Assembly: GCA_017511005.1 (NCBI GenBank)
Contig: JAFWLP010000034.1
Location: 1 to 47,208, forward strand
DNA length: 47,208 bases
Direction of reading: 5' to 3'
Origin: Clostridiales bacterium
Lineage (GTDB): Bacteria > Bacillota > Clostridia > Saccharofermentanales > Saccharofermentanaceae
Part shown: positions 25,154 through 33,817 of the stretch, in pieces
How positions within the stretch are numbered: the first letter of the stretch is position 1
How the letters are laid out: every line of letters starts with the position of its first letter
The notes under the pieces: generated by a model
Seen by the model: only the letters and a program-made list of their open reading frames with translations
What the model was told of the DNA's origin: nothing
Databases searched by the model: none
Position numbers and translations under genes: made by a program

Positions 25154-25879
25154 TTAGCCGTTCCAGTTATGGAAGACTTCCTGGATATCCTCGTTCTCAT
25201 CCATCATGTCAAGCATCTTCTCGAGGCTTGCGATAGCATCGGGATCAGTCACTTCGGCCGTTGTTATGGCAACAGGCCCCAGCGTGGAGTCAGCTATGGT
25301 GTAATTCCTGGCTTCAAGCGCATCTCTTACATCATAGTAATCCGAAGTTGATGTCGAAATGATATAGAACTCATCATCACTGTCAAAATCAGAAGCTCCG
25401 CAATCAAGGGCGTCACCCATGACCTGATCCTCATCTTCATAATCTTCCTTGGAGATCAGAATTGTTCCTTTCTCGTTGAAAAGGAAGGAGACGGAACCGT
25501 CGACACCGAGATTGCCGCCGTTCTTATCAAAGATATGTCTGAGATCAGCCGCGGTACGGTTGCGGTTATTTGTAAGTGTCTTGACCATGATGGCTACACC
25601 GGCAGGACCATATCCTTCATAAGTGATCTCTTCATAATCATCACCTTCGCCGGCCTCGGCAGCCTTCTTGATGGCACGGTTAATGTTATCATTGGGCATG
25701 TTGGCCGCTTTTGCCTTGGCAACAACCACCTTTAATCTGGAATTACTGTTGGGGTCAGGACCGCCGGCCTTGACTGCTACAGCGATCTCTTTGGCGAATT
25801 TGGTGAATACCGCGCCTTTTGCTGCATCTGAAGCTTCTTTTTTCCTTCTGATATTGCTCCATTTCGAATGACCTGACAT
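25154..25879 (-). CDS. yebC: YebC/PmpR family translation or transcription factor
   Basis: A 241-residue protein of the YebC/TACO1 family. The N-terminus MSGHSKWSNIRRKKEASDAAKG, then FTKFAKEIAVAVKAGG, NIDRAI-like NINRAIKKA and YEGYGPAGVAIMV are diagnostic. Members have been described as DNA-binding regulators and, more recently, as factors that help ribosomes through difficult proline stretches. It has a consensus promoter and a GGAGG ribosome site and heads a four-gene minus-strand operon. A tRNA-Pro gene is elsewhere in the window, but I see no link. Confidence 0.96.
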   Translation of the reverse strand: MSGHSKWSNIRRKKEASDAAKGAVFTKFAKEIAVAVKAGGPDPNSNSRLKVVVAKAKAANMPNDNINRAIKKAAEAGEGDDYEEITYEGYGPAGVAIMVKTLTNNRNRTAADLRHIFDKNGGNLGVDGSVSFLFNEKGTILISKEDYEDEDQVMGDALDCGASDFDSDDEFYIISTSTSDYYDVRDALEARNYTIADSTLGPVAITTAEVTDPDAIASLEKMLDMMDENEDIQEVFHNWNG

Positions 25880-25917
25880 TATAATTCCTCCGTGGTTTAC
25901 AAATAAATTACCAAACC

Positions 25918-25947
25918 ATTATACTCTTGTTTATAATATACAGACAA
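25918..25947 (-). promoter_or_regulatory. Promoter of the yebC operon
   Basis: On the minus strand TTGTCT (25947-25942), 18 bases, consensus TATAAT (25923-25918). Confidence 0.8.
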
Positions 25948-26028
25948 TATAACAATGTGATCTCGGACGTGTAATCTTGCCGACATATGATTGTCAAAGA
26001 TTTTTTTTGTGCAAATTGTCTTTCAAAC

Positions 26029-26057
26029 TTGTTATTTCCTCAATTCTGTTGTATAGT
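26029..26057 (+). promoter_or_regulatory. Promoter of the pil operon
   Basis: TTGTTA (26029-26034), 17 bases, TATAGT (26052-26057). A T-tract and GTGCAAATTGT lie 17-20 bases upstream of the -35, partly resembling the other pil promoters. The leader is about 80 bases with no recognised riboswitch. Confidence 0.7.
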
Positions 26058-26145
26058 TCTAACATCTATGCTTGGGCGATATGTGCCTGTTTGTTTGGTG
26101 TGCATTTTCTGAGCGTACATTTTTTGACAATATCGGGAGGGTTCG

Positions 26146-27810
26146 ATGAAGAGATTAGGTGATATTCTGGTCGAGAGCGGCTTCCTAAATGCTACCGAAC
26201 TTGCAGAAGTGCTCAGCGTTCAAAAGGAAACCGGCAAACGTCTTGGTGAGGTTATCGTTGAGAGCGGTTTGATGTCAGAGTTTGATATCCTGAGAGCCGT
26301 ATCAAGTCAGTATAATTATCCGATCATCGATCTGTCAGGTATCGATGTTGATCCCAAAGCAACTTCTTTGCTTACCCAGAAGTTCTGTGAAGAGAATATT
26401 GTATTCCCGATAGGTTTTGATAATGATAATCTGGTCGTCGCCATCGATGACCCTATGAATATCACGATAGAAGATGAGCTGCAGTTCCAGACCGGATATC
26501 AGATATCGCTGATGCTCGCGACACATTCTTCAATCGTTGATGCGATAAAGTTCAATTACGGTAAGGACAGTGCGAGGAAGGCTGCTGCAGAGCTCGGTGA
26601 GAGTTTCGAGACTGATTCCGCAGAAGACAACGCGGAGATCTCGGAAGCAGTCAACAGCGCCCCTGTAGTAAAACTCGTTAACTCAATGATAGATTACGCT
26701 ATCCGTTCGGGATCTTCGGATATTCACATCGAACCTCTGGAAGACCGCGTAAGAGTCCGTATCCGTATCGACGGTGTCATGCAGGAAGTAATGAGCAACC
26801 CTATTTCCGCAAAAGACGCCATTACCACGAGAATCAAGATCCTTGGCGGAATGAACATTGCCGAGAAGCGTATCCCTCAGGACGGCCGTATCACTACGGT
26901 TATCAACGGTGAGGACGTGGACATGCGTGTATCCATTCTTCCCTGTGTTACCGGTGAGAAGACCGTTATCCGTATTCTTGCCAAGAATGACTCGAATCTT
27001 AACAGAAAATACCTTGGTATCAGCGACCGTAACAACGAGATGATCGACAGGATGATCAAGGTTCCTCAGGGCATCTGCCTTATATCAGGTCCTACCGGTT
27101 CAGGTAAGACGACAACACTTTACACACTCCTTTCAGAAAAGAATACCGATGACGTAAATATCATTACGGTTGAGGACCCGGTAGAGATCAGGATCCCCGG
27201 ACTGAATCAGGTTCAGGTTAACGTCAAGGCGGGAATGACCTTCGCAAGCGGTCTGAGATCCATTCTCCGTCAGGACCCTGATATCATCCTCGTCGGTGAG
27301 ATCCGTGACGGTGAGACTGCCGAGATCGCAATGAGAGCTGCCATCACGGGACACCTTGTTTTCAGTACCATCCACACGAACGATGCGGTTTCTTCGATCA
27401 ACCGTCTTGTCGATATGGGCCTTGAGCCATACATGGTTTCTTCTGCTCTGGTAGGCGTTGTCTCACAGCGTCTTGTCCGCCGTATCTGTACAAACTGCAG
27501 GGAATCATATGATCCCGATGAGTCAGACATACAGTTCCTGCGTCTTGAACCCGGTCAGAAGCTTTACCGCGGCAAGGGATGCACGGATTGTAACGAGAAG
27601 GGATACAGGGGACGTATCGCAATTCACGAGATCGTAATCATTACACGTAAGATGAAGGCATTGCTCGAGAAGAGAGCAAGCGAAGATGATATGCGCGAAC
27701 TTGCCGTTACCGAGGGTACGCAGATGCTTCAGGATTCGGCAAGAGACCTCGTACTTGAAGGCATTACGACGGTCGCAGAGCTTAACAGAGTTGCTTACAC
27801 GATTGACTGA
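26146..27810 (+). CDS. pilB: Type IV pilus assembly ATPase PilB with MshEN c-di-GMP domain
   Basis: A 554-residue GspE/PilB ATPase that powers pilus extension at the cytoplasmic membrane. The N-terminal domain has two complete MshEN motifs: RLGDILVESGFL...Q (R3-Q26) and RLGEVIVESGLM...Q (R32-Q55). In MshE/PilB proteins these bind c-di-GMP. The ATPase core has Walker A GPTGSGKT (315-322), Asp box VEDPVE, Walker B DPDIILVGE and His box GHLVFSTIHTND. The zinc tetracysteine CTNC (448-451)/CTDC (479-482) is complete. The start follows GGGAGG. It heads the operon with pilT 18 bases downstream. Confidence 0.96.
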   Translation: MKRLGDILVESGFLNATELAEVLSVQKETGKRLGEVIVESGLMSEFDILRAVSSQYNYPIIDLSGIDVDPKATSLLTQKFCEENIVFPIGFDNDNLVVAIDDPMNITIEDELQFQTGYQISLMLATHSSIVDAIKFNYGKDSARKAAAELGESFETDSAEDNAEISEAVNSAPVVKLVNSMIDYAIRSGSSDIHIEPLEDRVRVRIRIDGVMQEVMSNPISAKDAITTRIKILGGMNIAEKRIPQDGRITTVINGEDVDMRVSILPCVTGEKTVIRILAKNDSNLNRKYLGISDRNNEMIDRMIKVPQGICLISGPTGSGKTTTLYTLLSEKNTDDVNIITVEDPVEIRIPGLNQVQVNVKAGMTFASGLRSILRQDPDIILVGEIRDGETAEIAMRAAITGHLVFSTIHTNDAVSSINRLVDMGLEPYMVSSALVGVVSQRLVRRICTNCRESYDPDESDIQFLRLEPGQKLYRGKGCTDCNEKGYRGRIAIHEIVIITRKMKALLEKRASEDDMRELAVTEGTQMLQDSARDLVLEGITTVAELNRVAYTID

Positions 27811-27827
27811 TAAGGAGGTTTTTTAAC

Positions 27828-28940
27828 GTGGAAGGATTTAGTTTATCGATCGAATCGATTTTGGCTGAATCGGTAAAGATGGGGGCATCGGATACCCATA
27901 TTACGGTAGGCTTGCCGCCGATGATCCGTGTAGATGGTATGCTGATGCCGTTAGGTAATCAGCCGCTTACAGCCGCAGATACTGAGTATCTTTGCAAGTC
28001 AATGATTGATAAATCAAGACAGCAGTATCTGAACGAGAGAGGTGAGATCGACTTCTCTTACATAGTTGAGAACTTCAGCCGTTTCAGATGTAATGTATTC
28101 AAGCAGAGAGGTACTTATGCGCTTGCTGCAAGAACCATTACGAATGAGATCCCTACATGCGAGCAGCTTGGATTGCCCAACGTATTTAAGGATCTGGTTA
28201 TGAAACCGCGTGGACTTATCCTCGTAACAGGCCCTACGGGTTCAGGAAAGTCAACCACGCTTGCTGCCATGATCGGTCATGTAAACATGAGCAAGAAGTG
28301 TCATATTCTTACTCTTGAGGAGCCTATCGAGTATCTCCACATGCACGGTGAGGCAATGATCAACCAGAGAGAGATCCATGAGGATACACTGTCTTTCGCA
28401 AATGCGCTCAGAGCTGCTCTCCGTGAGGACCCTGACATTATCCTCGTAGGAGAGATGCGTGACCTCGATACCATCAGTACCGCGATCACTGCAGCAGAAA
28501 CGGGACACCTCGTTCTTTCCACACTCCATACTTCGTCAGCAGCAGATACGGTCAACCGTATCATCGACGTATATCCGCCGCATCAGCAGGATCAGATCAG
28601 AGTTCAGCTGGCTTCAACTCTTGTTGCCGTTATCTGTCAGACACTTGTCCAGAGAGTCGGCGGAGGAAGATGCGCTGCTTTTGAGATCATGATCTCTAAC
28701 GACGCTATCAGGAACAATATCCGTGAAGGTAAGACATATCAGATAGACAGTGCTATCGCAACGAGCCTTCAGCAGGGTATGTGTCCTCTCGATTTCTATC
28801 TTGCAGAGCTTGTTAAGCGCAATATGATCACCAGAGATACTGCGATTACAAGATGCAGAGTTCCCGAGGATCTTAAGCGTTTCATTAATAATGCAGGTCA
28901 GACGAACAGCCCGCTGTTCGGCGATCTGGAATATGCCTGA
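27828..28940 (+). CDS. pilT: Type IV pilus retraction ATPase PilT
   Basis: A 370-residue PilT-type ATPase that depolymerises pili. N-terminal PAS-like part DTHITVGLPPMIRVDG, Walker A GPTGSGKS (135-142), Walker B DPDIILVGEMRD (201-212), His box GHLVLSTLHT and the PilT-specific AIRNNIREGK (293-302) are all present. It lacks the zinc cysteines of PilB, as expected for PilT. Start is GTG with a strong AAGGAGG nine bases upstream. With PilT present, the system is predicted to be retractile (twitching or uptake), unlike a simple type II secretion pseudopilus. Confidence 0.96.
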   Translation: MEGFSLSIESILAESVKMGASDTHITVGLPPMIRVDGMLMPLGNQPLTAADTEYLCKSMIDKSRQQYLNERGEIDFSYIVENFSRFRCNVFKQRGTYALAARTITNEIPTCEQLGLPNVFKDLVMKPRGLILVTGPTGSGKSTTLAAMIGHVNMSKKCHILTLEEPIEYLHMHGEAMINQREIHEDTLSFANALRAALREDPDIILVGEMRDLDTISTAITAAETGHLVLSTLHTSSAADTVNRIIDVYPPHQQDQIRVQLASTLVAVICQTLVQRVGGGRCAAFEIMISNDAIRNNIREGKTYQIDSAIATSLQQGMCPLDFYLAELVKRNMITRDTAITRCRVPEDLKRFINNAGQTNSPLFGDLEYA

Positions 28941-28989
28941 TCTAAGGCACGTAGATACAGTAATCTGAGTAAGGAGGGTATAATTCAGA

Positions 28990-30198
28990 ATGGCTAATTT
29001 CAGATATCAGGTTATCGATTCAAACGGTAAAATGTCTGAAGGTATCATCGAAGCAACGTCAATTGGTGAGGCATCCAGAAAACTGAAGTCTGACGGCAAG
29101 TACATTGCATCTTTGTCTTTGGATAAAGGCAAGGGCATTATGAACATGGAGATTGGCAGTCCCAAGTTGAAGACAAAGGAACTCGTTATGATCTCCAGAC
29201 AGCTTGCATCGCTTTTGTCTGCAGGTATTACTGTTGTTCGTTCGTTGGACATGTTATACCAGCAGCTTGAGACCAAGAAGGCAAAGAAGTGTATCGGTGA
29301 GATCTACGAATCAGTTCAGAGCGGTAGAAATCTCTCGGAGGCTTTTGCAGAGCAGAGAGGTGTTCTCCCTAACATCATGATCAGTATGATCTCGGCAGGT
29401 GAGGAATCCGGACGACTCGATGAGGTAATGGAGAGACTTGCCGAACACTTCGCTAAGGACGCAAAAGTTAAGAACAAGGTATCATCCGCGATGGTTTATC
29501 CTAAGATCCTTGCAGGACTTACCGCTGCGATCAGTATCGGTTTGTTGACATTCCTCGTTCCTAAGGTAGGTACCACGATCGCAGAGCTCGGCGGTGAGAT
29601 GCCGGCTCTTACCAAGGCTTTGCTTGCCATGTCACATTCACTTGTTACATATTGGTATATTTATCTGGCTGTAGCAGGTCTTATCGTTTACGGTTTTAAG
29701 ATGTGGAGAGCTTCCGACAAAGGAGCCGAGACATGGTCGATGCTTATGCTCAAGCTTCCTATCGTAGGAAAGATGACCAAGATGAACGCATCGGCAAGAT
29801 TTACAAGAACAGTTGCTACTCTTCTGAGATCAGGTATTTCCGTTCTTCAGGCAGTTGAGATCACAGAAAAGTCACTTGATAATGTTGTCTTACAGAAAAA
29901 ACTCGCTCAGGCACGTGTTGAGATCAGAAAGGGTACATCTCTTTCAAGATCCATCAGAGATATCACGGAGTTCCCTCCTATGATATATGCGATGGTCTCA
30001 ATCGGTGAAGAGTCCGGTACTTTGGACTCGATCCTGGAAAAAGCCGCTGATTTCTTTGAAGACGAAGCAGACGCTGCAACAGCAAAAATGGTTTCCGCTT
30101 TGGAACCTATCATGATCATCATCATGGCTATCATAGTAGGTCTGGTCGTAGGCGGTATCGGTATGCCGATTCTGACAATGGCTCAGTGGCTGCTCTAA
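28990..30198 (+). CDS. pilC: Type IV pilus inner-membrane platform protein PilC
   Basis: A 402-residue GspF/PilC protein, the membrane platform on which PilB and PilT act. Two repeated GspF domains are visible: the first (about 65-190, LVMISRQLASLLSAGITVVRSLD...SGRLDEVMERLAEHF) and the second (about 265-395, ARFTRTVATLLRSGISVLQAVE...SGTLDSILEKAADFFEDE). Membrane helices are near 165-185, 210-230 and 375-398. Length is normal. RBS AAGGAGG lies about 12 bases before the ATG. Confidence 0.95.
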   Translation: MANFRYQVIDSNGKMSEGIIEATSIGEASRKLKSDGKYIASLSLDKGKGIMNMEIGSPKLKTKELVMISRQLASLLSAGITVVRSLDMLYQQLETKKAKKCIGEIYESVQSGRNLSEAFAEQRGVLPNIMISMISAGEESGRLDEVMERLAEHFAKDAKVKNKVSSAMVYPKILAGLTAAISIGLLTFLVPKVGTTIAELGGEMPALTKALLAMSHSLVTYWYIYLAVAGLIVYGFKMWRASDKGAETWSMLMLKLPIVGKMTKMNASARFTRTVATLLRSGISVLQAVEITEKSLDNVVLQKKLAQARVEIRKGTSLSRSIRDITEFPPMIYAMVSIGEESGTLDSILEKAADFFEDEADAATAKMVSALEPIMIIIMAIIVGLVVGGIGMPILTMAQWLL

Positions 30199-30226
30199 TC
30201 CCTGTATTGATTGAAAGGAGAATAAA

Positions 30227-31339
30227 ATGGATTTTTCATTAGGTAAAGGAACAAATGAACTGGTTATCGATTGCTCCAGCTCAAACATCAAGATTGCTGT
30301 CGGCAGTTATAATTCCAAGACAGGGAATGTGACGATTGACAAGATGGGCATTGTGCCGCTTGAAGGCGATGCGATCAATGACGGTGCTGTTACGGACTCA
30401 TTCGGTGTCGTAATGGCAATCAAGCATGCGATCGCAAGACTGGATATCAGATTGAAGAGCTGCATCATCACAACTGAGGGTGCATTCGTTCACACAAGAG
30501 ATCTTGAGCTTCCGGTAGTTAAGGAAGATCAGCTTAAGGACATGGTTAAGTATGAGATCCTCGGTCAGGGTTCCAACAGAGATATGTCAATCGATTATCT
30601 CGTATACGGAACAACAAAGGATGCCGAGACAAATGCTGACAAGATCCAGGTAAGGGCTACAGCTATTCCTACAGATATCATCAAGGATTACCGTGAATTC
30701 CTTAAGAACATGGATCTCAACCCTGTTGCACTTGACGTTAACCCCAATGCGGTAAGAAAGCTCTTTGAGAACGGAATCGTAAACGGAAACGTTAACATAA
30801 AGCAGTCTACGATCCTTCTGATCGATCTCGGGAGCAAGACAACAACAGTTACCGTTCTTGACAAGGGTTTCCCGGTTCTTTCCAGAAGACTTCAGTTCGG
30901 TCACGGAAACATCAGACAGGTTGCTGATTCCCTTAAGAAACTTCAGGGCGGAAGCCAGCAGTCTTCACTTGCCAGAAGACTTAACATCACAACATCTGAA
31001 TCTGAGGCCGGTGTTCCTATCGAGGATATCGATGTATGGAATGAGACCGTTGCTGAGACTCCTGCACTTCAGAGTGCCGTTAATGCTTATTTCAAGAGCC
31101 TTGTTGATGCGGTATCACGTACAGCACAGTTCTCTATTGCCAAATACCATATTGATGCAATCAGTACTTGTTTCCTTTATGGTTCTGGTGCCGGATATAA
31201 GAAGATCGATAAAGAGCTCGCACGTCAGCTCGGAACGCAGGTTGAGATCCTTAAGTCTCTCAGCACTGTAAGCGGCCCGAGGGATTTCAATATCAGTCAG
31301 TTTATCAATTGTTGCGGCGCTTTGATCCGCCACGATTAA
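30227..31339 (+). CDS. pilM: PilM-like actin-fold protein
   Basis: A 370-residue protein with the actin-like ATPase layout of PilM: a phosphate-1-like strand ELVIDCSSSNIKIAVG near the N-terminus, VVKEDQLKDMVKYEI, DVNPNAVRKLF, then ILLIDLGSKTTTVTVLDKG (phosphate-2 loop, about 200-218) and FLYGSGAGYKKID near the C-terminus (adenosine motif). PilM binds the N-terminus of PilN on the cytoplasmic face and links it to PilB/PilC. It follows pilC by 28 bases with AAAGGAG and precedes the PilN-like gene. Confidence 0.9.
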   Translation: MDFSLGKGTNELVIDCSSSNIKIAVGSYNSKTGNVTIDKMGIVPLEGDAINDGAVTDSFGVVMAIKHAIARLDIRLKSCIITTEGAFVHTRDLELPVVKEDQLKDMVKYEILGQGSNRDMSIDYLVYGTTKDAETNADKIQVRATAIPTDIIKDYREFLKNMDLNPVALDVNPNAVRKLFENGIVNGNVNIKQSTILLIDLGSKTTTVTVLDKGFPVLSRRLQFGHGNIRQVADSLKKLQGGSQQSSLARRLNITTSESEAGVPIEDIDVWNETVAETPALQSAVNAYFKSLVDAVSRTAQFSIAKYHIDAISTCFLYGSGAGYKKIDKELARQLGTQVEILKSLSTVSGPRDFNISQFINCCGALIRHD

Positions 31340-31354
31340 GGAGGGGTACACTTT

Positions 31355-32281
31355 ATGGCTAAGGCAAGCGGAATCAGTAAAAAAATACTGTCAAAGAAGG
31401 ATGTAAACTTTTTTGCAGAGTTTACAGCCAATGCAGCTAAGGCTGCAAGAATGTTAGGCTACGGTGTAGCTGTCGGTGTTCTGGTAGTTTTCGTAGTAGT
31501 TGCTTTCATAGTAGCTTTCTTTATCAGAAACACACTTATCAAAGGTCAGATCAGGGATTTGGAGAATCTCCTCGCAAGTCCGGATTATGCTTCTCTTGAG
31601 AAGGACGCCGAATTGCTTTCCGAGCAGCTTAACGAGATGACAAAATACAATTACGCTCTTTCACAGATGAGAAAGAACGTTGATCTCATCAATCCTGCTC
31701 CTACGGACCTCCCGGATGTAATTGCAAAGTGCATCCCGAGTGACTCCTATATTGCACAGTATTCAATTTCAAGTTCTGAATTGAAGATGAGCGGATATTC
31801 ATTCACATATTACAGCCCTGTAGATATGGTCAATATGCTGAATGACAAGGATGTATTCACGGCAAGACCTGCCATCTCGACACAGAGAGTTGATAAAGTT
31901 ACCGACACACCTGTTGAGGAGATCATTAGCGGAGATTCCGTAGATGTAATCAATAATTACTATATATTCGATATCTCCGGAACATTGGTCAGCAATATTC
32001 ACGTCTCGATCACACGTTATCAGGATAACGTTGAGTCCATGACAACATTGGGCGGTATTGAAACAATGGATATTAAAGCCGGCGACTCTTATTCCATTGA
32101 CGGTGTTGCTACTTATACATATGCCGGCACTACATACACACTTACCAGGATCTTCGTTGACGGCGTCCAGGTTGAAGAGGGAAGTTTCAATGAAATCGTT
32201 GCAAGCAACAGATATACTGATATCGCCCGTGCAAATCACGATATCAAGTTGTATTATGCTGCAGCAGGTGCTGAAGGCTGA
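31355..32281 (+). CDS. PilN-like protein with an extra C-terminal beta domain
   Basis: A 308-residue protein in the PilN position. A cytoplasmic N-terminus (about 1-34) precedes one membrane helix (about 36-57), a short coiled coil (about 62-105) and a ferredoxin-like PilN core (about 115-222, with SDSYIAQYSISSSELKMSGYS). PilN normally ends near residue 180-220. Here about 80 more residues follow (about 230-308): regular strands with AGDSYSIDG, YTYAGTTYTLTRIFVDG and a final DIKLYYAAA. These look like an extracellular Ig- or mucin-binding-like repeat. The N-terminus lacks a clear match to the classical PilM-binding motif. Start has AAGGAGGGG upstream. Confidence 0.75.
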   Translation: MAKASGISKKILSKKDVNFFAEFTANAAKAARMLGYGVAVGVLVVFVVVAFIVAFFIRNTLIKGQIRDLENLLASPDYASLEKDAELLSEQLNEMTKYNYALSQMRKNVDLINPAPTDLPDVIAKCIPSDSYIAQYSISSSELKMSGYSFTYYSPVDMVNMLNDKDVFTARPAISTQRVDKVTDTPVEEIISGDSVDVINNYYIFDISGTLVSNIHVSITRYQDNVESMTTLGGIETMDIKAGDSYSIDGVATYTYAGTTYTLTRIFVDGVQVEEGSFNEIVASNRYTDIARANHDIKLYYAAAGAEG

Positions 32282-32301
32282 TCGAACGGGAGGAAATGCT
32301 A

Positions 32302-33297
32302 ATGAATAATCTTACAGCAAGAGAAAAAGGATTTATGTACGTAATCACACTGTTGATTATCGTAGTACTCGGATATTTCTTCGGTATCAGGAAATTGAAC
32401 GAAAAGTATGAGGAGTACAAAGTTCAGTTAAAGACTTTACAGGACAGAAAAGAATATCTCGATCAGTTAAGAGCCAACAATGCCAGCATGGCATCCGAGA
32501 TTGAGGCACTGAAGGCTTCATGCCAGGAATTGGAGTTGTCCTTCATCGACAAATTGGAGACAGAGGTCATTGAGCAGTATGTTCTTAAGACATTTGAGTC
32601 TGCAAATTGTCCTTTCCTGGTAAGCATATCATCAAGTGACGTAGGAATGGCATCTGTTTCATATCCTGACGGCTCACCTGCAAGTGAATCACTTATATGT
32701 CTCGAGATCAAAGTCACGTATTCTTCTACAGACGGATATACAGTAACGCAGTACAACCGCACGCCCGATCTCACCAGAGGTGCTAAGGTCCCTGCAGCTG
32801 AAACCATTACTGATCTGAGTGAGAAGATGGGACAGGGCGATTATGCTAAGAGAAAAGGCTATGCCGAGTTCCTCAAAGCATTGAAGCAGATCAATGAAGA
32901 GAATAAAGACTGCATCAAGGTAAGTTCTATTCAGGTTGTTGAAGATAACGGCGCTATGCTGCTTACAGCCACGATCGATTTCTATGGTGCAAACCTCGGC
33001 AACAGATTGTCAGTTGACGACAGCAAGGCTGCTTACACATCCTGGTCCGGTCATACCAATGTCGATACAAAGGGCGGCTTTATCGGATTCCCTTATGTTT
33101 GCGATAACAAGAACAGCCTGTGGTATGGTATTGTTAACGATCAGATCAATCCTGATGAAGGCAAGCCGTTCGCAGCATACTGGGCAAGCGCTCTGTTTAG
33201 TCTTCAGTATTCTGAAGCAGGAGAGGATCTTAAGACGCTTATCGGGTTCGAGAGTGAGGAGGCAACTCCCACTCCAACACCCGCTCCGGCTGCATAA
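32302..33297 (+). CDS. PilO-like protein with long C-terminal extension
   Basis: A 331-residue protein in the PilO position. One membrane helix (about 9-27), a coiled coil (about 31-75, KYEEYKVQLKTLQDRKEYLDQL) and then a ferredoxin-like part. PilO usually has about 200 residues; this one has two domains' worth and ends in TPTPTPAPAA. PilN and PilO form the alignment complex on the membrane outside. The start at 32302 was chosen over ATG 32296 because GGGAGG lies eight bases upstream of it. No gene of a secretin or PilP follows, as expected for a cell without an outer membrane. Confidence 0.72.
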   Translation: MNNLTAREKGFMYVITLLIIVVLGYFFGIRKLNEKYEEYKVQLKTLQDRKEYLDQLRANNASMASEIEALKASCQELELSFIDKLETEVIEQYVLKTFESANCPFLVSISSSDVGMASVSYPDGSPASESLICLEIKVTYSSTDGYTVTQYNRTPDLTRGAKVPAAETITDLSEKMGQGDYAKRKGYAEFLKALKQINEENKDCIKVSSIQVVEDNGAMLLTATIDFYGANLGNRLSVDDSKAAYTSWSGHTNVDTKGGFIGFPYVCDNKNSLWYGIVNDQINPDEGKPFAAYWASALFSLQYSEAGEDLKTLIGFESEEATPTPTPAPAA

Positions 33298-33340
33298 AGA
33301 ATAAATTGTGACAAAATTTTGAAAAATTTTGAAAAAACTA

Positions 33341-33368
33341 TTGCAATTTATTTCTAACCTTGTATAAT
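33341..33368 (+). promoter_or_regulatory. Strong promoter of the first mini-pilin gene
   Basis: TTGCAA (33341-33346), 16 bases, consensus TATAAT (33363-33368). Two copies of ATTTTGAAAA lie just upstream (about 33315-33336), possibly an UP element. Confidence 0.82.
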
Positions 33369-33406
33369 AAGGCTACAAACTCAAAAACTTACAGGAGGAA
33401 TCTAAA

Positions 33407-33610
33407 ATGAAGAAGATTCAGAAGTCAAAGAAGGGTTTCACCCTCGTAGAAATGGTACTCGTTATCGCTATCATCGTTATCCTTGCAGCAGTACTTCTCT
33501 TCACAGTATCTAAGTACCTCAATGCAGCTAACGCAGCTAAGGATTCTATCTCCGAGCACAACAGTGCAATCGAAGAAGTTACTGGTGCAGTTTCTAGCGT
33601 ATTCACATAA
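33407..33610 (+). CDS. Very short type IV pilin (PilA-like), probable major pilin
   Basis: A 67-residue class-III-signal pilin: leader MKKIQKSKKG, cut before FTLVEMVLV, leaving a mature protein of 57 residues with Glu5. The hydrophobic helix (FTLVEMVLVIAIIVILAAVLL...) continues into an amphipathic helix and there is essentially no globular head. Normal Clostridial pilins have about 120-170 residues. The gene has its own consensus promoter, an AGGAGG ribosome site and a perfect terminator, so it is likely made as an abundant single-gene mRNA of about 320 bases, as expected for the main filament subunit. Aromatic residues are F1, F22, Y27 and F56. Confidence 0.88.
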   Translation: MKKIQKSKKGFTLVEMVLVIAIIVILAAVLLFTVSKYLNAANAAKDSISEHNSAIEEVTGAVSSVFT

Positions 33611-33662
33611 TAAGTACCTGGTAATTACAAGCTCGTTAATTAGATCATTGATTGAGCAAATG

Positions 33663-33694
33663 AGTGGCGGAGACAAGTTCTCCGCCACTTTTTT
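33663..33694 (+). terminator. Terminator of the first mini-pilin gene
   Basis: A perfect 11-base-pair stem AGTGGCGGAGA/TCTCCGCCACT around CAAGT, followed by six T. Confidence 0.93.
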
Positions 33695-33698
33695 CGTT

Positions 33699-33735
33699 GT
33701 TAACAATTTGTAAAAAAAATTAACAAATTGTTAAC
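33699..33735 (+). promoter_or_regulatory. Inverted repeat, putative operator of the second mini-pilin gene
   Basis: GTTAACAATTTGT (33699-33711) and its exact inverse ACAAATTGTTAAC (33723-33735) flank an A-tract. It ends seven bases before the -35 and closely resembles the element at 20371-20404. Confidence 0.6.
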
Positions 33736-33742
33736 TTTGGTG

Positions 33743-33771
33743 TTGAATTTTAATAAATAAGACTATATAAT
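33743..33771 (+). promoter_or_regulatory. Promoter of the second mini-pilin gene
   Basis: TTGAAT (33743-33748), 17 bases, consensus TATAAT (33766-33771). It probably drives the three prepilin genes down to 35454. Confidence 0.8.
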
Positions 33772-33817
33772 ACTGATGTAAGCATATAGGAGAATATCCG
33801 TAGTTTTGGAGGATGTT

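Noticed and set aside
26064-26145. Riboswitch in the pilB leader
   Set aside because: No GEMM-I or GEMM-II signatures and no strong hairpin; the leader is simply AT-rich.
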